Positions 25,240-33,909 of a stretch of 64,000 nucleotides of DNA are shown one piece after another. The DNA is from an uncultured Chitinophagaceae bacterium (lineage in GTDB: Bacteria > Bacteroidota > Bacteroidia > Chitinophagales > Chitinophagaceae): NCBI GenBank assembly GCA_936908745.1, contig CAKZFX010000011.1, positions 248,001 through 312,000 on the forward strand, written 5' to 3'. The stretch's first letter is position 1. Each line of letters opens with the position of its first letter. The notes beneath the pieces are model-generated. The model was given only the letters and a program-made list of their open reading frames with translations. It did no database searches and was not told the origin of the DNA. The position numbers were made by a program, and so were the translations under genes.

Positions 25240-26319
25240 ATGCAAAAACTTCGTTTCCTGTTTTCCCTTGCAACAGTTTGTGTTTCATTTATTGCTTCAG
25301 CACAGTTCAATGTGTCGGGCGTGGTGTTGGATTCCGCAACAAGAGAACCCTTATCAGGCGCCTCTGTTTTCTGCCAGAATACAACATTGGGCACCGCTAC
25401 GAATAAACAAGGTGAATTTTCCCTGCAATTAAAATCAGGTGGCTACGATTTGATCTTCAGCTACACCGGTTATGAAAAACAAGTGGTTCGTGCCACAGGC
25501 AACGTTACCCGGTTTGAAATACTGCTGGTAAAAGAAGAAAAAAGCATGGGCGAAGTGGTGATCAAAAGCAGCAATGAAGTAAAAGACGGCTGGGAAAAAT
25601 ATGGCGGCTTTTTTGTCGACAATTTTATCGGTGCTACACCCAATGCAGCAAAATGTACCTTACTGAACCCCGAAGCGCTTCACTTTTACTTTTTGAAAAA
25701 AAGCAATAAACTGCGTGTGCTGGTTACAGAACCATTGCGCATCAGCAATGAAGCCCTGGGTTACAATCTTACTTACCAGTTGGATTCCTTTATTTATAAC
25801 TATAATAACGATATCAGCTCTTACCGTGGCTTTTGTTTGTATGCTGAAATGGAAGGATCGGACAGTCTCCAGTCGGTTTGGGCTAAAAACAGGAAGAATG
25901 CCTACGAAGGCTCCAAACTGCATTTTATGCGCAGCTACTACGACAGCACATTGACAGAAGAAGGATGGGTGATAGAAATGCTGGATGATTTTGATAAAAA
26001 GAAATTCAATAAGATACCGAACCCCTACGATTCTTTGTTCTACAACGGAATCGACAGCACTACCAACGAAATAGAAATTAATTTCCCGAAAAAAATAAGC
26101 GTTACCTATACCAAAAAAAGACCGGAGCCTGAATACCTGAAAAAGAACAGGATGTCTTTATACGTGATTGCTGCCAGTTCTTATATAGATATGCTGGACT
26201 GGATCGCTATTAAAGAAAACGGGTATTATTATGAGCAGAAAGACTGGATCACACAGGGCTACTGGAGCTGGAAAAACTTAGCCGACCAGTTGCCTTATGA
26301 TTATAATCCGCCGGAATAA
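25240..26319 (+). CDS. Exported protein with carboxypeptidase-regulatory-like (CarboxypepD_reg) domain
   Basis: 359 residues, signal peptide 1-20 (ending ASA-QF). Residues ~22-105 are a beta-sandwich of the CarboxypepD_reg type (VSGVVLDSATREPLSGASVFCQNTTLGTATNKQGEFSL), the module found at the N-terminus of SusC-like transporters. The C-terminal ~250 residues are conserved among Bacteroidota but of unknown function. There is no TonB box or barrel. A TATCTTTA box is at 25214-25221. Its stop codon touches the stop of lpxD on the other strand. Confidence 0.82.
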   Translation: MQKLRFLFSLATVCVSFIASAQFNVSGVVLDSATREPLSGASVFCQNTTLGTATNKQGEFSLQLKSGGYDLIFSYTGYEKQVVRATGNVTRFEILLVKEEKSMGEVVIKSSNEVKDGWEKYGGFFVDNFIGATPNAAKCTLLNPEALHFYFLKKSNKLRVLVTEPLRISNEALGYNLTYQLDSFIYNYNNDISSYRGFCLYAEMEGSDSLQSVWAKNRKNAYEGSKLHFMRSYYDSTLTEEGWVIEMLDDFDKKKFNKIPNPYDSLFYNGIDSTTNEIEINFPKKISVTYTKKRPEPEYLKKNRMSLYVIAASSYIDMLDWIAIKENGYYYEQKDWITQGYWSWKNLADQLPYDYNPPE

Positions 26320-27270
26320 TCAGTCTTTTCCGCCCATTACTTTTTCCCATAATTGCGGAATGCGTTTGATCCAAACGAATTCTTTCATTTTTTCCCGTGC
26401 ATCTTCCACCGGCGAGCCGAAATAAACTTTGCCGCCCGGAATGGAATCTTTTACGCCGCTTTGTGCATAGATCACCGCGTCTTTACCGATGGTGAGCGTT
26501 TTGCTTACCCCTACCTGTCCCCAGAGGATCACATTATCTTCAATCGTCGTTGCACCGGCAATACCGACCTGTGCGGCAAACAGGCAATTTTTGCCCACCA
26601 CTGTATCATGACCGATATGCACCATGTTGTCCATCTTGGTACCTGCGCCAATCACCGTATCATTCGTTACACCACGATCAATCGTACAACCTGCGCCGAT
26701 CTCCACACTATCTTCAATGATCACCCGGCCGCAGCTTAGCATACGTTTGTAATGCACATCACGGTTTGTTTTCTTATTGTAATAAAAAGCATCGCTGCCG
26801 ATAACCGTTCCGGCCTGTATCACCACATCATCGCCAATAATGCAATGGTCCATGATGCTGACGTTGGGATAAATAATACAATTTTTCCCGATGGTCACAT
26901 TATTTCCGATATAAGCATTTGGCATCACGATCGTGCCTTCGCCAACAACGGAAGAAATACTCGTCATCTTCAACGACGGGTTGAACGGTCTGAAATGGCG
27001 GACTAACTGTTGATAGGCTTCAAAGGGCTCGTCCACGACCAGCAATGCCTTGCCTTCGGGAAAACCTGTTTTCTTATTAATAATGATAAAACTGGCGGCC
27101 GAATGGATGCACTTATCATAATACTTGGGATGGTCCACAAAAGCCAGGTCACCTTCTTCCACTTTATGAATCTCGTTGATACCGGTGGCAGAAGCCGTAG
27201 TGTTGCCGATCAGTTCAGCGTTGATCAACGCCGCGATCTCGGTTAAAGGAACAGGATTATCAAACCGCAT
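26320..27270 (-). CDS. lpxD: UDP-3-O-(3-hydroxyacyl)glucosamine N-acyltransferase LpxD
   Basis: 316 residues, slightly shorter than enterobacterial LpxD (about 340). A uridine-binding N-terminal domain (1-95) precedes a left-handed hexapeptide-repeat beta-helix (about 100-285). HIGHDTVVG contains the expected catalytic His, and FAAQVGIAG is the family signature. It adds the second hydroxyacyl chain in lipid A synthesis. It stands alone here, not with lpxA or lpxC, so it may be the second LpxD paralogue that many Bacteroidota carry. An exact -7 box is at 27286-27293. Confidence 0.9.
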   Translation of the reverse strand: MRFDNPVPLTEIAALINAELIGNTTASATGINEIHKVEEGDLAFVDHPKYYDKCIHSAASFIIINKKTGFPEGKALLVVDEPFEAYQQLVRHFRPFNPSLKMTSISSVVGEGTIVMPNAYIGNNVTIGKNCIIYPNVSIMDHCIIGDDVVIQAGTVIGSDAFYYNKKTNRDVHYKRMLSCGRVIIEDSVEIGAGCTIDRGVTNDTVIGAGTKMDNMVHIGHDTVVGKNCLFAAQVGIAGATTIEDNVILWGQVGVSKTLTIGKDAVIYAQSGVKDSIPGGKVYFGSPVEDAREKMKEFVWIKRIPQLWEKVMGGKD

Positions 27271-27285
27271 AAAAACTTATTTCAG

Positions 27286-27293
27286 CAAAGGTA
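27286..27293 (-). promoter_or_regulatory. -7 box of lpxD
   Basis: Minus-strand TACCTTTG, exact TAnnTTTG, 15 nt before the start codon at 27270. Confidence 0.65.
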
Positions 27294-27388
27294 ATCCGCT
27301 TAGCTTTCCATACTTCTTTTTTAAAAACAGGGAATGGGGCCGGGTTCAGATTTGATATTCGTAAGCTCATTTTTCTCCTGCAGGCATG

Positions 27389-27404
27389 CCTGTCGGCAGA
27401 CAGG
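27389..27404. repeat. Mini-palindrome CCTGTCGGCAGACAGG
   Basis: A 16-bp element with 6-bp arms. Its reverse complement is identical to 41350-41365 and its halves flank the insertion at 61736-61780. Confidence 0.75.
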
Positions 27405-27598
27405 TTGCGCAGGTGAACACAGAAAAATAGCAGCACCGATCTGCGGAAGCCATACTTTATTTACTAAAAGAAAATCATTGATTTTACCAATAGAAAATTG
27501 TCATCGGCAGTACTACATACAATAAAAAACAAGCAACGATCACATTGAATAAAGGGATTGCTGCTGAAGATCTTTATTGCATCGGAATTTTATAAAAC

Positions 27599-27613
27599 AT
27601 CACATGATGTGAT
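27599..27613. promoter_or_regulatory. 15-bp perfect palindrome in the 773-bp gap
   Basis: ATCACATGATGTGAT, symmetric around a central G, in the AT-rich gap between lpxD and yicC. Size and symmetry suit a dimeric regulator, but no target promoter is obvious. Otherwise 27294-27750 holds only the mini-palindrome and no gene I can support. Confidence 0.4.
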
Positions 27614-27742
27614 TAAAAACAAAACCCTTTTTATAAAAAACGATCTTAAAAGACATGAATAACACTTGTGCTTATCCACAGCCATATTTAAAATGTGAAT
27701 AAAATATTTTGGAAATATTTCTTGGTTAATAAAATTTCTTTT

Positions 27743-27750
27743 TAATATTG
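27743..27750 (+). promoter_or_regulatory. Promoter of the candidate small RNA
   Basis: TAATATTG (one base from TAnnTTTG) with TTG at 27722-27724, 18 nt upstream, close to the -33/-7 spacing of Bacteroidota promoters. Confidence 0.5.
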
Positions 27751-27754
27751 TGAT

Positions 27755-27826
27755 GGGAAATTCGTTTCCCGTACTTACTAACCCATCCATATAATAATCC
27801 CTCTGGTCTTCCAGGGGGGTTTTTTA
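27755..27826 (+). ncRNA. Candidate ~72-nt small RNA with UUCG hairpin and terminator
   Basis: Five bases after the -7 box begins GGGAAA-TTCG-TTTCCC (27755-27770), a perfect hairpin with a stable UUCG tetraloop. A 28-nt unpaired stretch follows, then the hairpin CCCTCTGG (27799-27806) / CCAGGGGG (27811-27818) and a T-run (27820-27825). Promoter, structured 5' end, free linker and terminator in 72 nt are the anatomy of a trans-acting small RNA. No start codon with a plausible ORF is inside. Confidence 0.6.
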
Positions 27827-27852
27827 TTATAGTCCTCTTCACTTCAAATCTT

Positions 27853-27910
27853 GTTTTGCTATTGATGATAACAATCATATTGCTTCTGCGTAAGCAATAA
27901 AATAGCAAAC
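27853..27910. repeat. Long two-part hairpin downstream of the small RNA
   Basis: GTTTTGCTATT (27853-27863) pairs with AATAGCAAAC (27901-27910) with one bulge; inside, ATTGCTT (27879-27885) pairs with AAGCAAT (27892-27898). No T-run follows. Confidence 0.5.
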
Positions 27911-28043
27911 AGAAAAAGAAACGACTCATCAATAAGAAAAAGACATAGAAAATATACGAGGCTTCCGCTTTGGCAAAGAACCAGCGGCCACAGAACGTTG
28001 AATAGGTAATTAAGATACCTTTACGCTAATTAAACTTGAACAC

Positions 28044-28919
28044 ATGCTGAAATCAATGACCGGGTTTGGAAGAGCAGAAAAAAGCGTTGGTGAAAAAACG
28101 ATCATGGTGGATATTAAATCGCTGAACGGAAAACAGTTTGAGCTGTCCCTGAAATTGCCCGCCATCTTAAAACCTTTTGAATTTGACATACGCCGCATTC
28201 TTTCTGAAAAGCTGAACCGCGGCAGCGTGGATTGTATGGTAAGCCTGAAAGATACCGGCGATGCAAAACCTGTAACTATTAATGTAGACCTTGCAAAAGC
28301 GTATTATAAACCATTAGCCGAACTGTCAACCGCTTTAAACCTCGACCCTTCGCATATCCTCAGCACCCTGGTAAAACTGCCGGAAGTGATCACACCCAGC
28401 AGCGAAACATTAAGCGATGCCGAGTGGACACAATTTGAAGCTGTATTAAATGAAGCCATCGGCAACCTGAACCAGCACCGCCTGGATGAAGGCAAAGCAC
28501 TCGAAGAAGACCTGCTGAGCCGGATTGAAAATATACAGACCCAGCAACAGGAAGTGATCCGCCTCGAACCGGCCCGCAAACAAAAGATCAGGGACGGACT
28601 GGTAAAAATGCTGGAAGAAAATGTAGGCAAGGAAAACTACGATACCAATAAACTGGAACAGGAGCTTGTATATTATATAGAAAAAATAGACATCAGCGAA
28701 GAGCAGGTGCGCCTCACCAATCACTGCGAGTATTTTAAAACCCTGTTGAAAGATGCCGATGAGTCAAAAGGCAAAAAACTCTCCTTTATATTACAGGAAA
28801 TCGGCCGTGAGATCAATACGACCGGCTCCAAAGCCTATGATTCCACTATCCAGAAATCGGTGGTGATGATGAAGGATGAACTGGAAAAAGCAAAAGAGCA
28901 GGTGTTGAATGTTTTGTAG
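28044..28919 (+). CDS. YicC-family endoribonuclease-like protein
   Basis: 291 residues, the family length. The N-terminal signature MLKSMTGFGRAE is diagnostic. The C-terminal DUF1732 domain contains LEQELVYYIEKIDISEEQVRLTNH and GKKLSFILQEIGREINTTGSKA, the conserved acidic/His surface. In E. coli YicC affects small-RNA (RyhB) decay together with PNPase. In many Bacteroidota it precedes gmk; here gmk is 33 kb away. A TACCTTTA box at 28016-28023 gives a ~20-nt leader. It lies next to the small-RNA candidate. Confidence 0.93.
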   Translation: MLKSMTGFGRAEKSVGEKTIMVDIKSLNGKQFELSLKLPAILKPFEFDIRRILSEKLNRGSVDCMVSLKDTGDAKPVTINVDLAKAYYKPLAELSTALNLDPSHILSTLVKLPEVITPSSETLSDAEWTQFEAVLNEAIGNLNQHRLDEGKALEEDLLSRIENIQTQQQEVIRLEPARKQKIRDGLVKMLEENVGKENYDTNKLEQELVYYIEKIDISEEQVRLTNHCEYFKTLLKDADESKGKKLSFILQEIGREINTTGSKAYDSTIQKSVVMMKDELEKAKEQVLNVL

Positions 28920-28923
28920 TGAG

Positions 28924-28986
28924 GCTACTCGCTTTGAGCTGCCCGCTTCTCGCCTCTCTTAGCTTGAAGCACATAGCGAGCAGTGA
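28924..28986. repeat. GCTnnnn/AGCnnnn heptamer array
   Basis: Nine consecutive 7-nt units starting with GCTACTC, GCTTTGA, GCTGCCC and passing into AGC-type units, directly after the yicC stop. A related array is at 63885-63940. Confidence 0.75.
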
Positions 28987-29022
28987 AATACGCAAAGCGA
29001 ACACCTTGTAGCTTGTTTTCTA

Positions 29023-29030
29023 TACTTTTG
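29023..29030 (+). promoter_or_regulatory. -7 box of gldH
   Basis: TACTTTTG, exact TAnnTTTG, 14 nt before the TTG start at 29045, which supports that unusual start. Confidence 0.65.
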
Positions 29031-29044
29031 TAAAAATCCTTTGT

Positions 29045-29518
29045 TTGAAAAAGTTTCTGCATACATCGTACATCGTACTTCTTACATCGTACATAGCAGT
29101 ATCCTGCACCACCGTTGACCTGTACGAAAAAAATGTATCGATCCCCGGTCATAGCTGGAAAAGCAGTTTCAAACCTTCTTATACATTTACTATTAAAGAT
29201 AGCACAAGACCTTACCAGGTATTTTTGGTGCTGCGTCACAACGAGAAATATAATTTCAATAATATTTACCTGAACCTGTATGCGCAAGCCCCGGGTGGCG
29301 ATACCGCTATCAGGATTCCGCAACAGGATATAGCGTTGGCAAATAATGAGGGCGGCTGGGATGCTACCGGCATGGACGATATTTATGAACACCGTGTAAA
29401 ACTTGGCGCACCCCAAACACTCAAAGCCGGCACCTATACATTTACATTGGAACAGATCATGCGGGAAGATCCGCTGCAAAATGTGCTGAGTGCGGGGCTG
29501 CGGGTTGAAAAGCAATAA
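29045..29518 (+). CDS. gldH: Gliding motility lipoprotein GldH
   Basis: 157 residues from a TTG start. The signal peptide MKKFLHTSYIVLLTSYIAVS is followed by lipobox Cys21 and a beta-rich domain (LYEKNVSIPGHSWKSSF, YQVFLVLRHNEKYNFNNIYL, LEQIMREDPLQNVLSAGLRVE) matching the GldH family. GldH is required for gliding in Flavobacterium and is widespread in gliders and non-gliders of the phylum; its exact role is not settled. The signal peptide core is encoded by a heptamer array (29062-29096). It is 9 bp upstream of the histidine kinase gene, so probably in one operon with it. Confidence 0.88.
   Translation: MKKFLHTSYIVLLTSYIAVSCTTVDLYEKNVSIPGHSWKSSFKPSYTFTIKDSTRPYQVFLVLRHNEKYNFNNIYLNLYAQAPGGDTAIRIPQQDIALANNEGGWDATGMDDIYEHRVKLGAPQTLKAGTYTFTLEQIMREDPLQNVLSAGLRVEKQ
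29062..29096 (+). repeat. Heptamer array encoding the gldH signal peptide core
   Basis: Five units of the TACATCG type (TACATCG, TACTTCT, TACATAG). This is the complementary strand of the AGTAYGA word in dacB. It encodes TSYIVLL / TSYIAVS, the same period-7 peptide as in dacB. Confidence 0.88.
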
Positions 29519-29527
29519 CTACTGACT

Positions 29528-30517
29528 ATGGCTGAATCAAGCCGGAAAAAATTAAGAAGGGCCACCATCATCTACTGGATGCTGCTGGTTTATATTGTAG
29601 CGGCGCTGGTATGGTGGTTTATTTCGCTGGAAAACCAAAGCAAACAGATCACGGATCTTCAATTCAAAAATCTCGAGGCCAAAAGCTCCACACTTGGTAT
29701 CTTACAATTAGCCGAAGAGGCCAAGGTCATCGAAAGCACCAGCAAAAGAAACACGGCAAAATATATTGCGGAAGGCATCACCTTTTTAATACTGATCCTG
29801 ATCGGCGCTTCCTTTGTGTATCGTTCGGTTCGTCGCCAGTTTCGCCTGCAGCAACAGCAACAGAATTTTATGATGGCGGTGACACATGAGTTAAAAACAC
29901 CTGTATCTGTTGCCCGTCTCAACCTAGAGACCATGCTTAAGTATTCGCTTGACGCGGAAAAGCAAAAAAAGCTGATCCGCATGACGCTGGAAGAAACAAG
30001 CCGGCTCAATTTCCTGACCAATAATATTTTGATCTCTTCGCAACTGGAAGGCGGTGGCTACCAGACGGCCAAAGAAGAACTGGATTTATCTGACCTCTTA
30101 AAAGATTGCATGACCGATTTCCGAAACCGTTTCCCCGACCGGCATTTTGAAGACAGCCTGCAACCCGATGTGGATATTAAAGGCGATGCATTGCTGTTGC
30201 AAATGCTGATCAATAATTTGGTGGAAAATGCGATCAAATATTCGCCTAAGGAAAGCACTATCACGGCTTTATTGAAACAGGAGAAGAATGAGATTGTATT
30301 GAATATTATTGACCAGGGCGCAGGAATACCCGACGAAGAGAAGAAAAAAGTGTTTGATAAATTTTACCGCATTGGCAACGAAGCCACCCGCAAAGCACAG
30401 GGAACGGGGTTAGGGCTCTATCTTTGCCGTATCATTGCCCGGGACCACAATGGAGACATTTCGGTGACAAACAATAGTCCTTCGGGCAGTAATTTTGCGG
30501 TCAGTTTTTATGTTTAG
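29528..30517 (+). CDS. Sensor histidine kinase
   Basis: 329 residues. Two membrane helices (about 13-34 and 82-98) flank a small ~45-residue periplasmic loop, so the sensor part is minimal. The dimerisation H-box FMMAVTHELKTP has phospho-acceptor His120. The ATPase domain has the N-box (NNLVENAIKYSP), G1 (DQGAGIP) and G2 (GTGLGLYL) motifs. It pairs with the response regulator 3 bp downstream. The stimulus is unknown; the link with gldH suggests envelope sensing. Confidence 0.95.
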   Translation: MAESSRKKLRRATIIYWMLLVYIVAALVWWFISLENQSKQITDLQFKNLEAKSSTLGILQLAEEAKVIESTSKRNTAKYIAEGITFLILILIGASFVYRSVRRQFRLQQQQQNFMMAVTHELKTPVSVARLNLETMLKYSLDAEKQKKLIRMTLEETSRLNFLTNNILISSQLEGGGYQTAKEELDLSDLLKDCMTDFRNRFPDRHFEDSLQPDVDIKGDALLLQMLINNLVENAIKYSPKESTITALLKQEKNEIVLNIIDQGAGIPDEEKKKVFDKFYRIGNEATRKAQGTGLGLYLCRIIARDHNGDISVTNNSPSGSNFAVSFYV

Positions 30518-30520
30518 CAA

Positions 30521-31228
30521 ATGAGTGAAGAGAAGAAAAAATCGATATTGCTGGTAGAAGATGAAGAAAATCTTCACGAAGCATTGCGGCTCAATTTAGA
30601 GCTGGAAGGTTATGATGTTACCTCTGCCTATGATGGTGCCGCTGCATTAAAAGCTATACAGGGAGAATATTTTGACCTGATCATCCTCGATGTAATGCTG
30701 CCGGAAATGGATGGCATTGCTGTAGCCGAAACAGTGCGCATCAGCAATAACGAAGTGCCTATTTTGATATTAAGTGCTAAAAACAGCAGTGCTGACAGGG
30801 TGTTGGGATTAAAAAAAGGCGCTGACGACTATCTCACCAAGCCTTTCAATCTTGAAGAATTATTACTTCGTGTTCACAAGCTGATTGATAAGAATAAAAA
30901 ACTACAGGATAAGTCATCTATCGGCAACAGCTATACATTTGGCGACAACCTGATTGATTTTAAAGCACAGGAAGCTTCCACTAAAAACGGTCAGAAAATT
31001 CAACTGAGCAAGAAAGAAACCATGTTACTGAAACTGCTCATTGAAAACAAAAATGAAGTAGTGCCGCGGGAAAAAATTCTGCAAGCCGTTTGGGGTTACA
31101 ACGTTTATCCCACTACAAGAACGATCGATAACTTTATCCTGAACTTCCGCAAATATTTTGAAGCTGACAGCCGCAACCCCAAATACTTTCATTCAGTAAG
31201 AGGTGTGGGCTATAAATATTCTGAATAA
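30521..31228 (+). CDS. OmpR-family response regulator
   Basis: 235 residues. Receiver domain 8-122 with phosphorylation site Asp57 (LIILDVMLPEMDG), acidic pair E13-D14 and Lys (DDYLTKPF). The C-terminal winged-helix DNA-binding domain (about 140-233) carries the family pattern YPTTRTIDNFILNFRKYFE and HSVRGVGYKY. It is the partner of the preceding kinase. The stop lies 3 bp from the stop of batD on the other strand. Confidence 0.96.
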   Translation: MSEEKKKSILLVEDEENLHEALRLNLELEGYDVTSAYDGAAALKAIQGEYFDLIILDVMLPEMDGIAVAETVRISNNEVPILILSAKNSSADRVLGLKKGADDYLTKPFNLEELLLRVHKLIDKNKKLQDKSSIGNSYTFGDNLIDFKAQEASTKNGQKIQLSKKETMLLKLLIENKNEVVPREKILQAVWGYNVYPTTRTIDNFILNFRKYFEADSRNPKYFHSVRGVGYKYSE

Positions 31229-31231
31229 GAA

Positions 31232-33034
31232 TTAAACTTCTCCTGTTGTAGCAGGTTCTGTTATCCGCTTCAGCAATTCTCTTGCGTTTTCAACCACGGT
31301 TTCTTTGTGCTCACCCAATTCTGCATTGGTAAAAATGCCCATTTCGCATTGTGAAAGCAGGCTGGTCAACGCATCAATATCGGCCTGGGCCGTTTCCTGT
31401 TTTTTAAGTAACGATATAAGAGCCGCTTTGCTATGATTGCCATTTAATACAAAATGCTGTTCCATCGCTTTCCAGGTAGCCTGTTGCAGGGCTTTATAAA
31501 AATCGGCATCCGCTGCCGGTATCATTAGCACAGCAGGCTGTAGTAATTCTTCAACGCTTATTCTGACAGGCAACTTTTCTCCTGGCAAGGGTTCTTTCAC
31601 TACTTCCTTCTTTTGGCGCAGCCAATAAACCAATGTGATAATAACAGCCATCACAATAATTCCTGCAGCAATCAGGCTTACTTTTTTATTGATCGCTTTG
31701 ATGGAAGTTTTTTTGGGTTGTTCTACAACCGCCTCTTTTTCCTTATTGCTGACAGCTACTTTGATTGGCTTTGTGCTGATCGTTTTGTAACGGTTGCTGT
31801 CGGTATCATAGTATTCATAAGCCACCGCTGGCAATTCATACGCACCGGGCTGGCCAGAAGCAAAAGCATAGCGGAAACTTCGCTCGCCGGATAAAGGCAC
31901 GCTTGTTTTATCTAAAAAATCTTTGACAGAAGGTTCAAAACCTTCGATCCCTTTTGGCCATACCAATGAGGGCGCAGACAACTGCGTAAAATTTCCTTTG
32001 CCTTTAATCGTCACCACTAAAAAGCCTTCTTCATTTTTTCCCAATGCTGATTTTTCCAGCGTGGCTTCAATGGTAAAGCGGCCAATGGCGCCATTAAAAT
32101 TCTCCGGTTTATTCCTGGCGGCAATCGGTTTTACATTGATGGTAACCGGTTCTGTGGCAACCGTCGTTTCAAATATTTCCGCACCCGGATTGCGCGGCCC
32201 GTCTTCATCATCGCCATCCATCAAACCTTCTATTATCTTTTGTTCTGTTTTCCTGCTCACCTGGCTTCTTGACAATTCCACTTTATTATGCACTTCCATC
32301 GGGTCGATGGTAAACTGCCCGGTCTGCAAAGGATATAACTGCACTTTGCGGATCGTATGCACGTCAAACAACTTCCCGTTTATCATTTCCACGGTTTTTT
32401 CCTTATCGGAAAGATTTACCATATCATAAATAGTAAAACCATAAAAACCGGGGTTCTTTACAACCTCTGAACTGGATTGTAATGTTGAAAACAACTTAAA
32501 GGTAGCCAGCACCGGCTCGCCGGGATAACAACTCTTTTTGCTGACCTGCACTTTTACAAAAAGGTTGTGTTTTATTTTTTGGTAAGGGTCTTCGCCGGGA
32601 CGGAGATAAGAAGGATCGTCACCTGCGGCGTCCGTCTGCTTCCGCAACTGTTCTGCATCTTCTTTACTGATCACCAGCAGCGAAACATCATTACTTCGCA
32701 GCAACTTGCCGTCAACCGTTGCCATTGCACCGGTTATCGTGTAGCGACCGGGTTTAACCGGCTCCAGTGTATATGCTGTATTATGAAAACTTTTTGCACT
32801 TGCCCCCAATCCTGTTTTGCCTTCACGGATCTCAGGGGCGTTGACGATGCGAAAGCCTTTAAAAACCGGTGCTAAAAAATTATCTACTTCGCCTGCATTT
32901 TCCACAACATATTGCACCCGGAACGATTCACCTTCCACAACAGGTCGTTCAGGCACAATCGTTTTAAAACTTGTTTGCCCAAATGCAAACAGGTTTAACA
33001 GCAGCCAGAATGATATAAGGACCGTTTTTTTCAC
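31232..33034 (-). CDS. batD: BatD-family protein
   Basis: 600 residues. Signal peptide 1-19, then repeated beta-sandwich domains of the BatD type (VVEGESFRVQYVVENAG, FVKVQVSKKSCYPGEPVLATFKLFS, ALGKNEEGFLVVTIKGKGNFTQL), a single membrane helix near residue 455-475 (VSLIAAGIIVMAVIITLVYWLR) and a cytoplasmic helical tail. BatD usually works with the BatA/B (VWA) and MoxR proteins in an envelope stress or aerotolerance complex. Those partners are not in this window, so the gene is separated from a typical bat operon. Confidence 0.88.
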   Translation of the reverse strand: MKKTVLISFWLLLNLFAFGQTSFKTIVPERPVVEGESFRVQYVVENAGEVDNFLAPVFKGFRIVNAPEIREGKTGLGASAKSFHNTAYTLEPVKPGRYTITGAMATVDGKLLRSNDVSLLVISKEDAEQLRKQTDAAGDDPSYLRPGEDPYQKIKHNLFVKVQVSKKSCYPGEPVLATFKLFSTLQSSSEVVKNPGFYGFTIYDMVNLSDKEKTVEMINGKLFDVHTIRKVQLYPLQTGQFTIDPMEVHNKVELSRSQVSRKTEQKIIEGLMDGDDEDGPRNPGAEIFETTVATEPVTINVKPIAARNKPENFNGAIGRFTIEATLEKSALGKNEEGFLVVTIKGKGNFTQLSAPSLVWPKGIEGFEPSVKDFLDKTSVPLSGERSFRYAFASGQPGAYELPAVAYEYYDTDSNRYKTISTKPIKVAVSNKEKEAVVEQPKKTSIKAINKKVSLIAAGIIVMAVIITLVYWLRQKKEVVKEPLPGEKLPVRISVEELLQPAVLMIPAADADFYKALQQATWKAMEQHFVLNGNHSKAALISLLKKQETAQADIDALTSLLSQCEMGIFTNAELGEHKETVVENARELLKRITEPATTGEV

Positions 33035-33120
33035 AATAAATGATCTTAAATATAGAAAAGGGCTTCTAAAAGATCATTTAAAAAGTACAAATGGAAAATC
33101 GGGCAGAGCAGCGGCAGCAA

Positions 33121-33828
33121 TTATAAATCGCCCAGTTGCGGGCGGATCACGATCTCTTCCACGCAGGCTTGCGGTGAAAGATGTGCAGAGGCGTAAATCA
33201 TTTTGGCAATATCCGAGGCTTCCATAATACGTTTCTGGGAATTATCAAAGCCGGCCCATGAATCCGTCAGCACAGCACCGGGATGTACCGCCGTTACTTT
33301 GATGCCGTGTGGTTTCATTTCTTCCCGCAGGTTTTTGGTAAACCCATGCAAGGCAAACTTGCTGATACTGTATGAGCCGCCATTGGGATAAGCGGCCAGG
33401 GCAGCAATAGAACACATATTGAAAATATGACCCGACTTTTTTGCCATCATTGTTGGCAGCAATGCTCTTGTCAGGTGATAAGCACTGAAAAGATTGATAT
33501 TGAGTTGCGCTTCCAATGTGCCTTCCGGTTCATCATGCACATTGCCGGGTTCAAAAAGACCTGCATTGTTGACCAGTATATCAATCTTATCCGTTTGTTG
33601 TAAAATAAGAGAAGCATAACGCAGCACCTCTTCTTTCACACTTAAATCAACCGCATGTCCATAAATATTTGTCCGGGGAAAACGTCCCTGCAATTCTTTA
33701 CGGGTCAACTCAATTTGTTCTGCATTGCGGGAGCAAACAAAAACAGTATGCCCTTGCTTGTCGCTGGCAAACTGTTCAGCAATAGCTTTTCCAATTCCTT
33801 TTGACGCCCCTGTAACAACAATGATCAT
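33121..33828 (-). CDS. Short-chain dehydrogenase/reductase
   Basis: 235 residues from the ATG at 33828, which puts MIIVVTGASKGIG at the N-terminus; the upstream in-frame ATG at 33858 adds ten residues with no family match. Cofactor loop TGASKGIG, structural motif NNAG, catalytic Ser140, Tyr153 and Lys157 (SYSISK). Classical SDR; SRNAEQIELTRKEL after strand 2 suggests NADP use. The pattern is close to sepiapterin-reductase-like or 3-ketoacyl reductase-like proteins; substrate unknown. Confidence 0.92.
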   Translation of the reverse strand: MIIVVTGASKGIGKAIAEQFASDKQGHTVFVCSRNAEQIELTRKELQGRFPRTNIYGHAVDLSVKEEVLRYASLILQQTDKIDILVNNAGLFEPGNVHDEPEGTLEAQLNINLFSAYHLTRALLPTMMAKKSGHIFNMCSIAALAAYPNGGSYSISKFALHGFTKNLREEMKPHGIKVTAVHPGAVLTDSWAGFDNSQKRIMEASDIAKMIYASAHLSPQACVEEIVIRPQLGDL

Positions 33829-33909
33829 ATGTGATGTGTAATGCTGCAATTTAACCATTCCCTATCACATCTGTCTCTTACATTGACGGCATAGGTCGTA
33901 AATTGCAGG

